Below are positions 44,104-53,634 of a DNA stretch of 64,000 nucleotides, piece by piece. The stretch lies in assembly GCF_900460215.1 (NCBI RefSeq), contig NZ_UHIA01000004.1:162501-226500 (forward strand). Direction: 5' to 3'. The notes under the pieces were generated by a model. The model searched no databases, was not told where the DNA came from, and saw only the letters and a program-made list of their open reading frames with translations. The stretch is from Suttonella indologenes. Lineage in GTDB: Bacteria > Pseudomonadota > Gammaproteobacteria > Cardiobacteriales > Cardiobacteriaceae. The position numbers and the translations under genes were made by a program. Within the stretch, counting starts at the first letter, position 1, and every line of letters begins with the position of its first letter.

Positions 44104-45396
44104 CTAGTAAATGCGGATATAGGCATTTTGCCGTGCTTCGATAATGCGGCGCTCCCATGCCTGCTGCATGGCGCTTTGGTAGAGGCTGGCACGGATGCGT
44201 TCGCGCAGCATGTCTTCGCTGCGATCCACTTGTTCGCGCTCATAGACTTTCAAAATATGCCAGCCGAAGCTGCTTTCAAAAGGCGCTTGCAGGCTGCCCA
44301 GCGGCGCTTTAATCATTTGCTCGGCAAAACGCGGTTCAAGGGTGTCGGCGCTCAACCAACCCAATTCGCCGCCGCGCAGGGCGGAAGCGGGGTCTTGCGA
44401 GTATTGCTGTACCAAAGTCGCGAAATCCGCGCCTTGTTGAAGCGCGGCATAAATTTGCTCGATGGCGGCTTTTGCCGCTTGAGGGTTGTGCGGATTATGG
44501 CGAATCAGGATATGCGCCATCCGTGCCTGCGGCACGATATAGCCTTCGCCGCCCGCTACCGAGGTACTGACGACTTTCAGGAAGTGCATACCGTCGGCAT
44601 CGACCACCGGTTTATTGACCATTTGACCGCCGCGCAAACCCGCCACGGCACTAGCAAAGCGCAGGGGAATTTGCCCGATATTGACTTGTCCCAAATCGAC
44701 CAGTCTGGCTTCGGGAATCTCCGCCGCCGCTTGGCTTAAATCATTGTTATGCGCGCGCAAGGCATCTGAAATGCGAGCGAGGGTTTCGGCAATCGCGGCG
44801 CCGCGTTCTTCCACCGGCAGATTAGGCACGGGCAGCAGCAGATCTTGCAGATGTATGGTGCTGCCTTCGCGGCGGGCGATTTGGGTTAATTGATCATTGA
44901 TTTGCGCGGATGTGATACTGACTTGATTGCCCACTAAGGCTTCCTGCAATTTGGCTTGACGGATTTGCTCCGCCACGCTTTGCCGGTATTGCTGCGCATT
45001 CATGCCGGTTTGCTTTTGCACTTGGCTCTGCAAATCGGCAGGGCTGAGCTGATTTTGCTCGGCAACGCGCATAATGCCTTCATCAATCTCTTCATCGCTG
45101 ACCTGCACTTGATATTGCTGCGCTAATTGTTCAATCACATGCTGAATAATCACGCGATCCATCAGCAGTTCTTGCAACTGCGTACCTGATAAGGGAATAT
45201 CGCGCGGTAAAGCGGCGCGGGCGGCGGTCAGCTCTTTTTCCAATTGACGGCGGCTGATTGCTTCTTGATTGATAACCAAGGCAATCTCGTCAAGCGGCTG
45301 TGCCTGCGATTGGGCATATTCCGCCTGCGGACCGAATTGCAGGTTTTGCGCGCCGGCTAAGAGCGGGCAAAACATGAGGAATACAAGGCGCTTCAT
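44104..45396 (-). CDS. surA: Periplasmic chaperone and peptidyl-prolyl isomerase SurA
   Basis: SurA escorts outer-membrane proteins, including LptD, to the Bam machinery. The 430-residue precursor has a signal peptide (about 1-16), an N-terminal chaperone domain (VINQEAISRRQLEKEL and DRVIIQHVIEQLAQQYQVQV), a weak first parvulin domain, and a clear second one (ARMAHILIRHNPHNPQAAK, ASALRGGELGWLSADTLEP, FGWHILKVYERE). Length matches E. coli SurA. It overlaps lptD by 4 bases (ATGA). Confidence 0.95.
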   Translation of the reverse strand: MKRLVFLMFCPLLAGAQNLQFGPQAEYAQSQAQPLDEIALVINQEAISRRQLEKELTAARAALPRDIPLSGTQLQELLMDRVIIQHVIEQLAQQYQVQVSDEEIDEGIMRVAEQNQLSPADLQSQVQKQTGMNAQQYRQSVAEQIRQAKLQEALVGNQVSITSAQINDQLTQIARREGSTIHLQDLLLPVPNLPVEERGAAIAETLARISDALRAHNNDLSQAAAEIPEARLVDLGQVNIGQIPLRFASAVAGLRGGQMVNKPVVDADGMHFLKVVSTSVAGGEGYIVPQARMAHILIRHNPHNPQAAKAAIEQIYAALQQGADFATLVQQYSQDPASALRGGELGWLSADTLEPRFAEQMIKAPLGSLQAPFESSFGWHILKVYEREQVDRSEDMLRERIRASLYQSAMQQAWERRIIEARQNAYIRIY

Positions 45397-47621
45397 AAAT
45401 TTTTCTCCTGCGGTAGGGGGGTGAAACCAGTGAGTTGCTTGTTCAATAATTTGCCGGTACGGCTGCCCATATTGCCCAAGCCTTTGAAAATAAATTCTAA
45501 ATAAACAGCATTATGATGTTTGAGGCTGTCCGGTTCGTCGCGGTAATGCCGCCCGGCCACGCGCCATGCCCAACAGCAATCGTCGTATTCCACGCCCAAC
45601 ATGGTATTAAAGCCGCGGTTTTCGCGCAGGGAATAGTCATAGCGTCCGAAAACGCGCCACTGCGGAGCAAAACGCCAGCCGCTGCCGATGCTTAATTGGT
45701 CGTAGTCGTTTTGATTGTAGCGGTGTCCGAAATGGATATAGCGGTCGGTGTCGAGGTTATAGCGCACATCGACGATGTTGCGCTCGTTTCGCCGCTGATT
45801 GGGGTTCCAGAAGGATAATCCGTATAAAGACCAATGGCTGTCAAAACGGTATTGCCCTTCCGTGACCAAGACGGAATTGTTATCCGCCACTTTGGTATTA
45901 TTGTTCAGCCCTACGCGGCGCTCGTTGAAATATTGGATTTGACCGATGGAAAAACGTGCTTTTTCAAAGCCGTCCTCATCGCGGTAAAAACGCGAGGTGA
46001 GGGCGGTGGTCAATTGATGCGCATCGCCGATTTTATCGCCGCCGCTAAAGCGGTTACGAGCAAAGAGCCAGCTCCAAGATTTGGTCAGCTCGTCGCTGTC
46101 GAAATTAGGGATGTCGCTTTGGTCTTTATAAGGCGTGTAGAGATAAAACAGACGCGGCTCCAAGGTTTGGGTGTAGCCCTCGCCGCCCCAAGTGAAGGCG
46201 CGCTCGAAAATTAAGCCGCTGTCAATGCTCAGCGTAGGCATGACCAAGGTTTTATTGCCGTCGCGGAAACGTCCGTTTTCAGGATGGAACATATAATGAC
46301 GCGCCGAGAGGCTGATTTTCGGCTCGATAAAGCCGTAGCTCGCGCCCAGTCGGTAGGCGGCTTCCGCATTCAGGGAAAAACGGTTGGCATCGCCGTAATC
46401 GTCTTTGGCAAAGCGCACCGCTTCGCCGCTCACGCCGAAGCGGAAATTGTCTTCACGCCAGTCTTTGCTGTATAAAATCTGCGGCATGCGGCTATAGGGC
46501 GTGCTGTGTTTACTGACATCGGGGCTGACGCGTTTGTAATCCTGCACGCGCAGCATCAGATTGCCCCAGTCGCCCGAGCCGCGCAGACGCGCATAGCGGT
46601 CAAGATACCATTTGTCATATATATCCAGCTCGCCGCGCAAGTCTTTTTGGTAATCGATATCGGAGACGTCTTGATAATGCAGATCGAAAGTCCAATTCGG
46701 ATTGATGTCGTAGCGGTATTTTGCCGCCATTTGCCAGCGGTTGTTATGATCGTATTTGGCGTCCGAAGGCAGAATCGCGCCGCTGATTTCTCCTGAGTGC
46801 TTTTCGGTCAAAAAGCGGTATTCCGCGCCCAGCATTAAGCCGCGTTTGCTCATCGGATGCAAAGTGAAAGTCGCGTCTTGATTGGGTGCGATGTTCCAAT
46901 AATAGGGAATTTCCATTTCCAAACCGCGTTGATCCGAAGAGCCGATGGAAGGGGTTAAAAAGCCTGTGGCGCGGTCGTCGGTGGTCGGAAAGCTGAAATA
47001 CGGCAGCCAGAATACCGGCGTATCCGCCACGCGGAAAGTCGCGTCGCGCGCCACCGCACGGTTGACATTATTGTCGATTTCCAAAGTGCGGGCTTTTAAC
47101 TGCCAAGTGGGATCGACGCGTTCGCAAGTCGACCAAGTCACGTTTTCCAAATGATCGATATTGCTGCTGCGATCAATCACGGCTTTTTCGGCATGACCGT
47201 TGCTGCCGTGATCGCCTGCCGCTGTGGTTTTAGGACTGAGATAATAATCGGCGTCGGCAAAGGTCAGGCGGTTTTCCTGCATGAAATACTCGCCGTCTTT
47301 GCCTTGTACGGCGGCAGTCGGCATGCCCACAATCACGCCCTCGGGCGCGGCAATATGTTCGCTTTCGCGCACATATTTCACATTCGGCGCAAAAATGTAT
47401 TTATCCCCTTGGCGAACTTTAACCTCGCCCTCGAAATTCGCGGTCAGAAAATCGCTTACCGAGCTGTCCGACTCCACATGCACGCGATTATCCGAGACGT
47501 CGCCGCCCAAGCGCGTATATTGCATTAAAGGATCCACCGCGCATTGATGCGCCCACAAACGTAGCGGCAATAGAAATGCGCCACAGGCAAAAAAGAAGGC
47601 TATTCTGTGCAAAACCGCCAC
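45393..47621 (-). CDS. lptD: LPS-assembly outer-membrane protein LptD
   Basis: LptD with LptE places lipopolysaccharide in the outer leaflet. The 742-residue precursor has a signal peptide (about 1-24), an N-terminal OstA beta-jellyroll (about 60-200) and a large beta-barrel. Cysteines that form its disulfides are visible: CAVDPL near the mature start, TWSTCERVD, and the CC pair in DDCCWAW. The start codon is GTG with a weak ribosome-binding site; alternatives nearby are possible. It is divergent from purH, with 111 bases between starts. It leads the lptD-surA-rsmA-SDR unit. Confidence 0.94.
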   Translation of the reverse strand: MAVLHRIAFFFACGAFLLPLRLWAHQCAVDPLMQYTRLGGDVSDNRVHVESDSSVSDFLTANFEGEVKVRQGDKYIFAPNVKYVRESEHIAAPEGVIVGMPTAAVQGKDGEYFMQENRLTFADADYYLSPKTTAAGDHGSNGHAEKAVIDRSSNIDHLENVTWSTCERVDPTWQLKARTLEIDNNVNRAVARDATFRVADTPVFWLPYFSFPTTDDRATGFLTPSIGSSDQRGLEMEIPYYWNIAPNQDATFTLHPMSKRGLMLGAEYRFLTEKHSGEISGAILPSDAKYDHNNRWQMAAKYRYDINPNWTFDLHYQDVSDIDYQKDLRGELDIYDKWYLDRYARLRGSGDWGNLMLRVQDYKRVSPDVSKHSTPYSRMPQILYSKDWREDNFRFGVSGEAVRFAKDDYGDANRFSLNAEAAYRLGASYGFIEPKISLSARHYMFHPENGRFRDGNKTLVMPTLSIDSGLIFERAFTWGGEGYTQTLEPRLFYLYTPYKDQSDIPNFDSDELTKSWSWLFARNRFSGGDKIGDAHQLTTALTSRFYRDEDGFEKARFSIGQIQYFNERRVGLNNNTKVADNNSVLVTEGQYRFDSHWSLYGLSFWNPNQRRNERNIVDVRYNLDTDRYIHFGHRYNQNDYDQLSIGSGWRFAPQWRVFGRYDYSLRENRGFNTMLGVEYDDCCWAWRVAGRHYRDEPDSLKHHNAVYLEFIFKGLGNMGSRTGKLLNKQLTGFTPLPQEKNL

Positions 47622-47732
47622 CCAATCAAAATGAAAAACGCTATTCTAGCAAACCGCGCCGCATCTGTGCATTCTCGTTTTTGCCCTCATGCGCTATCAT
47701 ATTGCTTTCAGCCAGTAATCACCGGAGCCACC

Positions 47733-49301
47733 ATGAGCCATACTTCTCTTTTACGCCCGCAACGCGCCCTAATCAGCGTATCCGATAAAAGCGGATTGTT
47801 GGATTTCGCCCGCCGCTTAAACGCCTTAAACATCGAGCTGCTCTCCACGGGCGGTACCGCCGCTGCTCTGCGCGAAGCCGGCATTGCGGTTAAAGACGTT
47901 GCCGAACACACCGGTTTTCCCGAAATTATGGGCGGACGCGTCAAAACCCTACATCCGAAAATTCACGGCGGCATTTTGGCGCGCCGCGGCACAGACGAAG
48001 CCGTGATGGCGGAAAACGGTATCGGGGCGATTGATTTGGTGGTCGTTAATCTGTACCCCTTCCGTCAGACGATTAAAAAAGCAGGCGTAAGCCTCGAAGA
48101 AGCGGTGGAAAACATCGACATCGGCGGGCCTTCCATGCTGCGTTCCGCGGCGAAAAATCATCGCGATGTGGCGGTAGTGGTCAATCCCGGCGATTATCCC
48201 GCCGTCATCGCCGCGATTGAAAACCAAGGCATTTCGCAGGAAATGCGTAATCAGCTCGCCGTCAAAGCCTTCACGCATACCGCCGACTACGACCGCGCGA
48301 TTGCCGTTTATCTGTCTAATCAATACGACAGCGAAAACGATGATTTTCCCGAACAACTCAGCCTTCATTTCCAACGCAGCGAAATCTTGCGCTACGGCGA
48401 AAACCCGCACCAACGCGCCGCCTTCTACAAATCCAACCGCCCCAGCGGCAACAGCCTCGCCGGTGCCAAACAGCTGCAAGGCAAACAACTCTCTTATAAT
48501 AATTACGCCGACAGCGATGCCGCCCTGCGCGCGGTCTTGAATTTTGCCGACTGCGCCTGCGTAATCGTCAAACATGCCAATCCCTGCGGCGTGGCGCAAG
48601 GCATCAATCCGCAAGAAGCCTACGAACGCGCCTATCGTACCGACCCGACCTCCGCTTTCGGCGGCATCATCGCCTTTAACCGCGCGATTGACGCCAACAC
48701 CGCCAAAGAAATCATCAGCCGCCAATTCGTAGAAGTCATCCTCGCGCCGGTATACAGCCCCGAAGCGCTGGAAGTTTTTGCGCAAAAGCCGAATATCCGC
48801 GTCTTGGAAATCAAAAACGACGGACACAGCACGCAGGAATGGCAAATCCAAAGCATACAGGGCGGCATCTTGGTGCAGGATTGGGACAGAGGCACAATCG
48901 CGCAAAGCGACATCAATATCGTCAGCGAACGCGAGCCCAGCCATAGCGAAATCAGCGACCTGCTCTTTGCATGGCGGGTGGTGCGTGCCGTGAAATCCAA
49001 TGCCATCGTGCTGGCGAAAGACTTAGCCACCGTCGGCATCGGCGCAGGACAAACCAGCCGTGTCTATTCCGCCAAAATCGCCGCCATGAAAGCCGCAGAC
49101 GAAGGATTAAGCCAAAGCGAACTCGTGCTTGCCAGCGATGCCTTCTTTCCCTTCCGCGACGGCATCGATGCCGCTGCCGCCGGCGGCGTGAGCGCCATCA
49201 TTCAGCCAGGCGGCTCCATGCGCGACCAAGAAGTCATTGATGCTGCCAACGAACACGGCATTGCCATGATATTCACCGGTATGCGCCATTTTCGTCATTA
49301 A
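47733..49301 (+). CDS. purH: Bifunctional AICAR transformylase/IMP cyclohydrolase
   Basis: PurH catalyses the last two steps of purine synthesis, AICAR to IMP. In the 522-residue protein the cyclohydrolase half (about 1-200) has ALISVSDKSGLLDFAR, LSTGGTAAALREAGI and GGRVKTLHPKIHGGIL; the transformylase half has RYGENPHQRAAFY, the catalytic IVKHANPCGVA (Lys-His) and SDAFFPFRDGIDAAA. The ATG at 47733 has GGAG 7 bases upstream; an upstream in-frame extension overlaps the lptD promoter region and is rejected. Confidence 0.97.
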   Translation: MSHTSLLRPQRALISVSDKSGLLDFARRLNALNIELLSTGGTAAALREAGIAVKDVAEHTGFPEIMGGRVKTLHPKIHGGILARRGTDEAVMAENGIGAIDLVVVNLYPFRQTIKKAGVSLEEAVENIDIGGPSMLRSAAKNHRDVAVVVNPGDYPAVIAAIENQGISQEMRNQLAVKAFTHTADYDRAIAVYLSNQYDSENDDFPEQLSLHFQRSEILRYGENPHQRAAFYKSNRPSGNSLAGAKQLQGKQLSYNNYADSDAALRAVLNFADCACVIVKHANPCGVAQGINPQEAYERAYRTDPTSAFGGIIAFNRAIDANTAKEIISRQFVEVILAPVYSPEALEVFAQKPNIRVLEIKNDGHSTQEWQIQSIQGGILVQDWDRGTIAQSDINIVSEREPSHSEISDLLFAWRVVRAVKSNAIVLAKDLATVGIGAGQTSRVYSAKIAAMKAADEGLSQSELVLASDAFFPFRDGIDAAAAGGVSAIIQPGGSMRDQEVIDAANEHGIAMIFTGMRHFRH

Positions 49302-49357
49302 TCGCTGAACAAGACTCGCCTTATCTGATCATGAGCAAGATAAGGCGGGCTGATATT

Positions 49358-49466
49358 TATAGTCAAAGAATTGAAAAAGTATTACGGACTTGGCTCGCCT
49401 TGCCGTACGCTCTTGTACTGTCTGCGGCTCGCCGCCTTGTACTACTTTTTCACTTCTCCGACTATA
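49358..49466 (+). repeat. Family A element, full-length copy
   Basis: 109 bp from TATAGTCAAAGAATTG to TTCTCCGACTATA, with the standard core including the palindromic CGGCTCGCCG. It lies 56 bases after purH. The following 142 bases (49467-49608) hold no feature I can name apart from the leader of the next gene. Confidence 0.93.
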
Positions 49467-49608
49467 TGATATTCAGTCGATAGTAATGATCTGAAAATGC
49501 TTGTGCTTTCCAAGGTTTGGCTTAGTCATTTTAAAAGAAAGCGCATGTTGGGCATGTTGATGCAATTTCAATATATAAAACATGTTATTCGACTGACATT
49601 TTTCTTCT

Positions 49609-50118
49609 ATGCACAAAATTCTCAAATCGATTGTTAAAAATATTCTGCAATTTGCCTTGTTCTTGGCGGTCTTAAGTGTTGCCGCGGATTACTGGCGTCG
49701 TCCTTCTGCACCTTTGGATGCCGCTGCGCATCCGCTTTCTACGCTATCCGGCAGTTCGCTTACCTTGGCGCAGCACAGTAGCAATCAAACGGTGCTGTTG
49801 TATTTTTGGGGCAGCTGGTGCGGCATATGCCGCCATACTTCTCCGGTGATACAGAAACTGCATGAAGACGGGGTGGCGGTTTTAGGCGTGGCGGTGCAGT
49901 CGGGCAGCGATGCCGATATTCGCGCTTATTTGGATAAGCAGGCTTGGCATTTTGACAATATTAATGATGCCGACGGCAGTTTGTCGCGGCAATGGCAAAT
50001 GCAGGTTACGCCGACTATCGTGCTGGTGCGTCAGGGGCGGGTGCTACACAGCACCACCGGCTTGAGCAGCTATTGGGGATTAAAAATGCGTTTGATGTTG
50101 GCGGGGTGGCGGCATTAG
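49609..50118 (+). CDS. Membrane-anchored thioredoxin-like protein (TlpA/ScsD type)
   Basis: The 169-residue protein has an N-terminal membrane anchor (about 8-27) and a periplasmic thioredoxin fold. The redox motif is WCGIC (Trp70, Cys71, Cys74), and cis-Pro lies in QVTPTIVLVRQG. The sequence resembles ScsD and other TlpA-like protein disulfide oxidoreductases. Its partner is unknown; a DsbC-type protein is encoded at 13456-14163. It stands alone between two family A elements. Confidence 0.87.
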   Translation: MHKILKSIVKNILQFALFLAVLSVAADYWRRPSAPLDAAAHPLSTLSGSSLTLAQHSSNQTVLLYFWGSWCGICRHTSPVIQKLHEDGVAVLGVAVQSGSDADIRAYLDKQAWHFDNINDADGSLSRQWQMQVTPTIVLVRQGRVLHSTTGLSSYWGLKMRLMLAGWRH

Positions 50119-50127
50119 GGGATATGC

Positions 50128-50470
50128 TATCGTTGAAGGATTGAAAAAGTATTACGGACTTGGCTCACCTTGCCGTAGGCTCTTGTATTGTCTGCGGCTC
50201 GCAGCCTTGTATAGTCGATTCATGACAAATACGAACATTATATTTTCAACCTTAGCTTAGGACGTTTACGCTAGAAAGCACAGGTCATGACAAATTGTGT
50301 TGGATGTAAATATTTAAGCTGCTGATTTATAGAGAAGCAGGTCGGATTTTTAAATCCGACAAATTTATATTTTAAGTAATGTCGGATATAAGTATCCGAC
50401 CTGCCCTACTGAAAAATGATTAATTTTGCCATGAATTTACTATACTTTAATTTTCACTTCTCCGACGATA
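50128..50470 (+). repeat. Family A element split by a nested family B element
   Basis: The left part (50128-50209) begins TATCGTTGAAGGATTG and runs through the A core to GCAGCCTTGTA. The right part (50445-50470) ends TTTTCACTTCTCCGACGATA. Between them lies the 235-bp family B element, inserted at the TA after CCTTG. This gives the order of events: A first, B later. Confidence 0.85.
50210..50444 (+). repeat. Family B element, long 235-bp form, nested in family A
   Basis: Ends TATAGTCGATTCATGACAAA and, on the other strand, TATAGTAAATTCATGGCAAA are inverted repeats. The interior has a compound palindrome: outer arms GCAGGTCGGAT/ATCCGACCTGC enclose two small hairpins (GTCGGAT..ATCCGAC) at about 50341-50363 and 50384-50402. 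There is no ORF of note. TA flanks both sides. Confidence 0.85.
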
Positions 50471-50508
50471 AAGAATGAAAAATACGGCGGGTTTGCCCCA
50501 CCTCGTAT

Positions 50509-52050
50509 TCATCGTTTCGCCGATTGTTTGATTTGGCGCTGCCACAGCAGTTTCGCCAAAATTTTTGCGGTTTCCTGCGGCAGGTAGCGAATGGCAAAGG
50601 GACGGTTTAAGGCGCTGCAACCCATGCTGTCGAGGATAAGGCTTGCCATGCGGTAGCGGCGGTCAAAGTAATTATGTTGCAGGGCGATGGCATGGATGTT
50701 TTTCAAAGCGATGATATGCCAATGTCGCCACAGCCAGCCGTCGCGGTAGAAGAAATAGCCTTTTTCGCAATGCCAGCCGGCAAAGGCGGCGCGCCTTACG
50801 GCGGCAATCAATTGCAGCGGTATCAGGGCAAGCCATAGCCACGCAGCGGATTGCACGGGAATTTTTTCGGAGAAACCGACCAAGCCCAGTGCTAAGATGC
50901 CGCAATAAAGACTGCTCTTAAAGACATAGGCAATGAAGATTCTGCGCCATGCCCGCGCCGCTAATTGCTGCACCTGCGTAAAATACGGCAGTTGCCAATG
51001 CCGGAGCAGGCTTTGAATCGTCTCCTGCTCGGCAATCGGCACTAACAGGCTGATGCCGCGCTCGCCGCCTTTGCCGCCGTCCATGACGGCGGTATCGATG
51101 CTGATGCGGTAACGCTTAAACAGGCGCAGGCTGGGATTTTGCTGGATGCGCCAGACCTGTATGCGGGTTTTGCGGATATGGCTGCTGTGTTGGGTCAGCA
51201 GTCCGCGTTGCTGCTGAATGCGTTCGCCGCCGCTGTCTAAGAGCGTGAAATGGCTGTAGCCTAAATAAACAAAGAGAATGGCGGAGAGTTTATTCAATAT
51301 CCATAGGACAAAGAGGGCAAGCAATGCCATGATCCACCAGCGGCTCAAGATTTCCGTCAGCCACAGACTGTCAAACAGACGCCCGCCAATCCACGCTACC
51401 ATGCGATCATAATCCTGAAACTCAATGAATACATAAAAGATAAAGGCGGAGATGCCCAAGCCTTGGTTAGTACTTAAGCCAAGGCGGATGAGTTCGCCGT
51501 GCGGCAGGGGCAGCAGATTATCGCCGGTATGCGGGATTTGCGCTTCCGTCTGTGCGAGGGCGGAGTGATGCGGCGATGATTGGCTTTGCTGCTGGCTGAG
51601 CAGATAGCGCTGCAAATGCTGCGCGTCTTCTAAAGAAAGTACGCGCAATACGGCTTCGGATTCGCCGCCGCTGCCCGCGGTTTCAAGCCGCACTTCCGCC
51701 ACCGCCAGCCAACGATGCAAAACATTGCGGCGAAGATTGACATTATGTAGATTCGCCAGCGGCACATGACGCACGGATTTAAACAGGCGACCGCTATAAA
51801 TGACGATATCTTCGCCACTGATATGCAGGCGGTAGGAAAGCGCATGCACCAAGGGCAGCACAATCAGCAGAGCGGCAAGAATCAAGATAATGCTGGTCGC
51901 CGTCGGGTCGCGAAATTGCTGCCATAAGCCCAGCGCCAACGGTATGACGTTGCCGATCACGAGATTTATCGTAATAAAGAGCCATGAATGACGGTGCAGG
52001 CGGCGCGGTGTCAGGGCATTTAAGGCGACGCCCAGTTCAAAAGCCGTCAT
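50509..52050 (-). CDS. Bacterial PH-domain membrane protein (YdbT-like)
   Basis: The 513-residue protein carries several pairs of membrane helices, each followed by a bacterial PH (bPH2/DUF304-type) domain: one after about residue 70 (SGEDIVIYSGRLFKSVRHVPL), one around 260-350 (DSGGERIQQQRGLLT, SSHIRKTRIQVWRI), and one near the C-terminus (GYFFYRDGWLWRHWHII). The order matches YdbT of Bacillus, whose partner YdbS is the next gene upstream. In Bacillus the pair is linked to resistance against certain bacteriocins and to envelope stress. Its start overlaps the YdbS-like stop by 4 bases. Confidence 0.88.
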   Translation of the reverse strand: MTAFELGVALNALTPRRLHRHSWLFITINLVIGNVIPLALGLWQQFRDPTATSIILILAALLIVLPLVHALSYRLHISGEDIVIYSGRLFKSVRHVPLANLHNVNLRRNVLHRWLAVAEVRLETAGSGGESEAVLRVLSLEDAQHLQRYLLSQQQSQSSPHHSALAQTEAQIPHTGDNLLPLPHGELIRLGLSTNQGLGISAFIFYVFIEFQDYDRMVAWIGGRLFDSLWLTEILSRWWIMALLALFVLWILNKLSAILFVYLGYSHFTLLDSGGERIQQQRGLLTQHSSHIRKTRIQVWRIQQNPSLRLFKRYRISIDTAVMDGGKGGERGISLLVPIAEQETIQSLLRHWQLPYFTQVQQLAARAWRRIFIAYVFKSSLYCGILALGLVGFSEKIPVQSAAWLWLALIPLQLIAAVRRAAFAGWHCEKGYFFYRDGWLWRHWHIIALKNIHAIALQHNYFDRRYRMASLILDSMGCSALNRPFAIRYLPQETAKILAKLLWQRQIKQSAKR

Positions 52051-52544
52051 GAGGCAAGTCCGCTGGCAGGCGGTGTATGCTCGCCAATCAATTCATGGCG
52101 TACCGCTTGCGCGTCTTCATACAATAAGCCTCTAAGAACAACGACATTCATGCCGCCAGCGGTATGGATAAACAATTGACTGACCCCGAAACGGCGTTCC
52201 AAAGGCCCTTGCCGAACGTCCACATATTGCACGCGCGAACGCGCGATGTAATATTCATGACGCTGCCACAAGCCGATATGAAAACAGAGACTATGATTAT
52301 CCAGCCGCCATTGACAGCGGCGATGGCGCAGGACGCAGAAATAGCGGCCGTAAGCAGCAGAAGCAAGCGCCAAAATAGCGCCCCAAAACAAAGCCTTTAA
52401 AAAGAAGGTTTCCGATTGGGAAAACATTGAGAACAGAACAAATATCAAGCCTACATAAAGCGGCAAGACAAGCAGCAGTATCATTAAGGCAAGATTTGCC
52501 ATTTGTTCCTGCAAAGCCTCACGTGGCAGCGGCTGAAAATCCAT
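52047..52544 (-). CDS. Bacterial PH-domain membrane protein (YdbS-like)
   Basis: A 165-residue protein with two adjacent membrane helices (about 17-70) and one bPH2 domain: LDNHSLCFHIGLWQRHEYYI, then ARSRVQYVDVRQGPLERRFGV and LFIHTAGGMNVV. This is the YdbS pattern. It lies 3 bases after the SbmA-like gene and overlaps the YdbT-like gene by 4, so all three appear co-transcribed. The pair may form a complex in the inner membrane (inference from family). Confidence 0.9.
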   Translation of the reverse strand: MDFQPLPREALQEQMANLALMILLLVLPLYVGLIFVLFSMFSQSETFFLKALFWGAILALASAAYGRYFCVLRHRRCQWRLDNHSLCFHIGLWQRHEYYIARSRVQYVDVRQGPLERRFGVSQLFIHTAGGMNVVVLRGLLYEDAQAVRHELIGEHTPPASGLAS

Positions 52545-52547
52545 GCT

Positions 52548-53519
52548 TTACTCCTTCAAGGTTTTTTCAAAGGCATTGAGGCGCTTGTAAATCGACATCA
52601 GCTCGACAATATTGCCCCATGAAACGACGAGAAACTGAAACGCGCCTTCCACTTTACCAAAAGCGCGCACGATTTGCTGCATGATGCCCAAGGTCAAGGC
52701 GCCGGCAATCAGGCTCGGCCCGAGCGCAATGTAGGGAAAGAGGACGCTGGCTTGCAAATACGCCCATTTCACCAAGTCGAAATACAGATAATTCAGATAG
52801 AGAATAAAATAATTTTTGCGCACGTTTTCATAAAGCTGCCCTAAGGTTTCAGGGCGGGCGCGGTCGGCATGGTCTTCGCCGAAAACCAATTCTTTGCGAT
52901 AGGCGGCTTCGACTTTTTGATTGTTAAATTCCAGTCCCGGCAAACGAATCGCCGCGCCCGCCAATAATGCCGTGCCGACGGCGGCGGAAATCAAAGCTAC
53001 CCAGACCATCGAATTGGACACCGCGCCAATCCACGGCAATTGCGTTACATGCACGGAGAGCTTGTTCAATTCTGGTAAAAAGGCGAATAAAATCATCACG
53101 GAATGCAAAAGCGAGACCGCCAAAGCCTCTACAATGCGAGCAAAGCGCATCGTGTCTTCCTGCACGCGCTGCGAAGCGCCCTCAATATGGCGCAATTTCT
53201 GCCAATGGGCGGTGTAGTAATCATTCATCGCCGTGCGCCAGCGAAATACATAATGGCGGACAAAAAAGTCCAGCAGCACCGCAATGCTGACATAGACCGC
53301 GGCGATTTTGCCGAAGGTCAGCATCTTAAGCAGAAATTCTTCAAAACTGATGCTATTAGGCTCCGCCAAGACTTTTTGCACCATATCGTAAAAATCGCGG
53401 AACCAAGTATTGATATCCACATCCAAGGTTACGCGATACCATGTTGCCAATAAAATCAGCACCGAGCCCAAAGCCGACCAAGCGAACCAGCGGCGGTTTA
53501 AAAAGAAACTGCGAAACAT
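52548..53519 (-). CDS. SbmA/BacA-family peptide transporter, short form
   Basis: SbmA imports antimicrobial peptides and modified peptides using proton motive force. The 323-residue protein matches E. coli SbmA closely from its second membrane helix onward: HYVFRWRTAMNDYYTAHWQK, HIEGASQRVQEDTMRFA, LPGLEFNNQKVEAAYRKELV and ELMSIYKRLNAFE. It lacks about 80 N-terminal residues found in E. coli SbmA, so the first helix is missing or rearranged. A family C element lies 22 bases before its start, where its promoter or missing coding sequence might once have been. It heads the YdbS/YdbT unit. Confidence 0.88.
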   Translation of the reverse strand: MFRSFFLNRRWFAWSALGSVLILLATWYRVTLDVDINTWFRDFYDMVQKVLAEPNSISFEEFLLKMLTFGKIAAVYVSIAVLLDFFVRHYVFRWRTAMNDYYTAHWQKLRHIEGASQRVQEDTMRFARIVEALAVSLLHSVMILFAFLPELNKLSVHVTQLPWIGAVSNSMVWVALISAAVGTALLAGAAIRLPGLEFNNQKVEAAYRKELVFGEDHADRARPETLGQLYENVRKNYFILYLNYLYFDLVKWAYLQASVLFPYIALGPSLIAGALTLGIMQQIVRAFGKVEGAFQFLVVSWGNIVELMSIYKRLNAFEKTLKE

Positions 53520-53541
53520 CTCCGTCCTCTATCCAATCATG

Positions 53542-53634
53542 TATAGTCTCTTAACTTCAAAATGAGATTATTCTAATCGCTTCTCCTGACAAAATGTGTA
53601 TCTCTAAGTCTCATTTTGAAGTTAAGGTACTATA
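53542..53634. repeat. Family C 93-bp inverted-repeat element, copy 2
   Basis: Ends TATAGTCTCTTAACTTCAAA and, on the other strand, TATAGTACCTTAACTTCAAA. The core is nearly identical to copies 1 and 3. It separates the ABC exporter region from the SbmA-like gene, and its right end supplies the last codons and stop of the small frame at 53611-53814. Confidence 0.93.
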
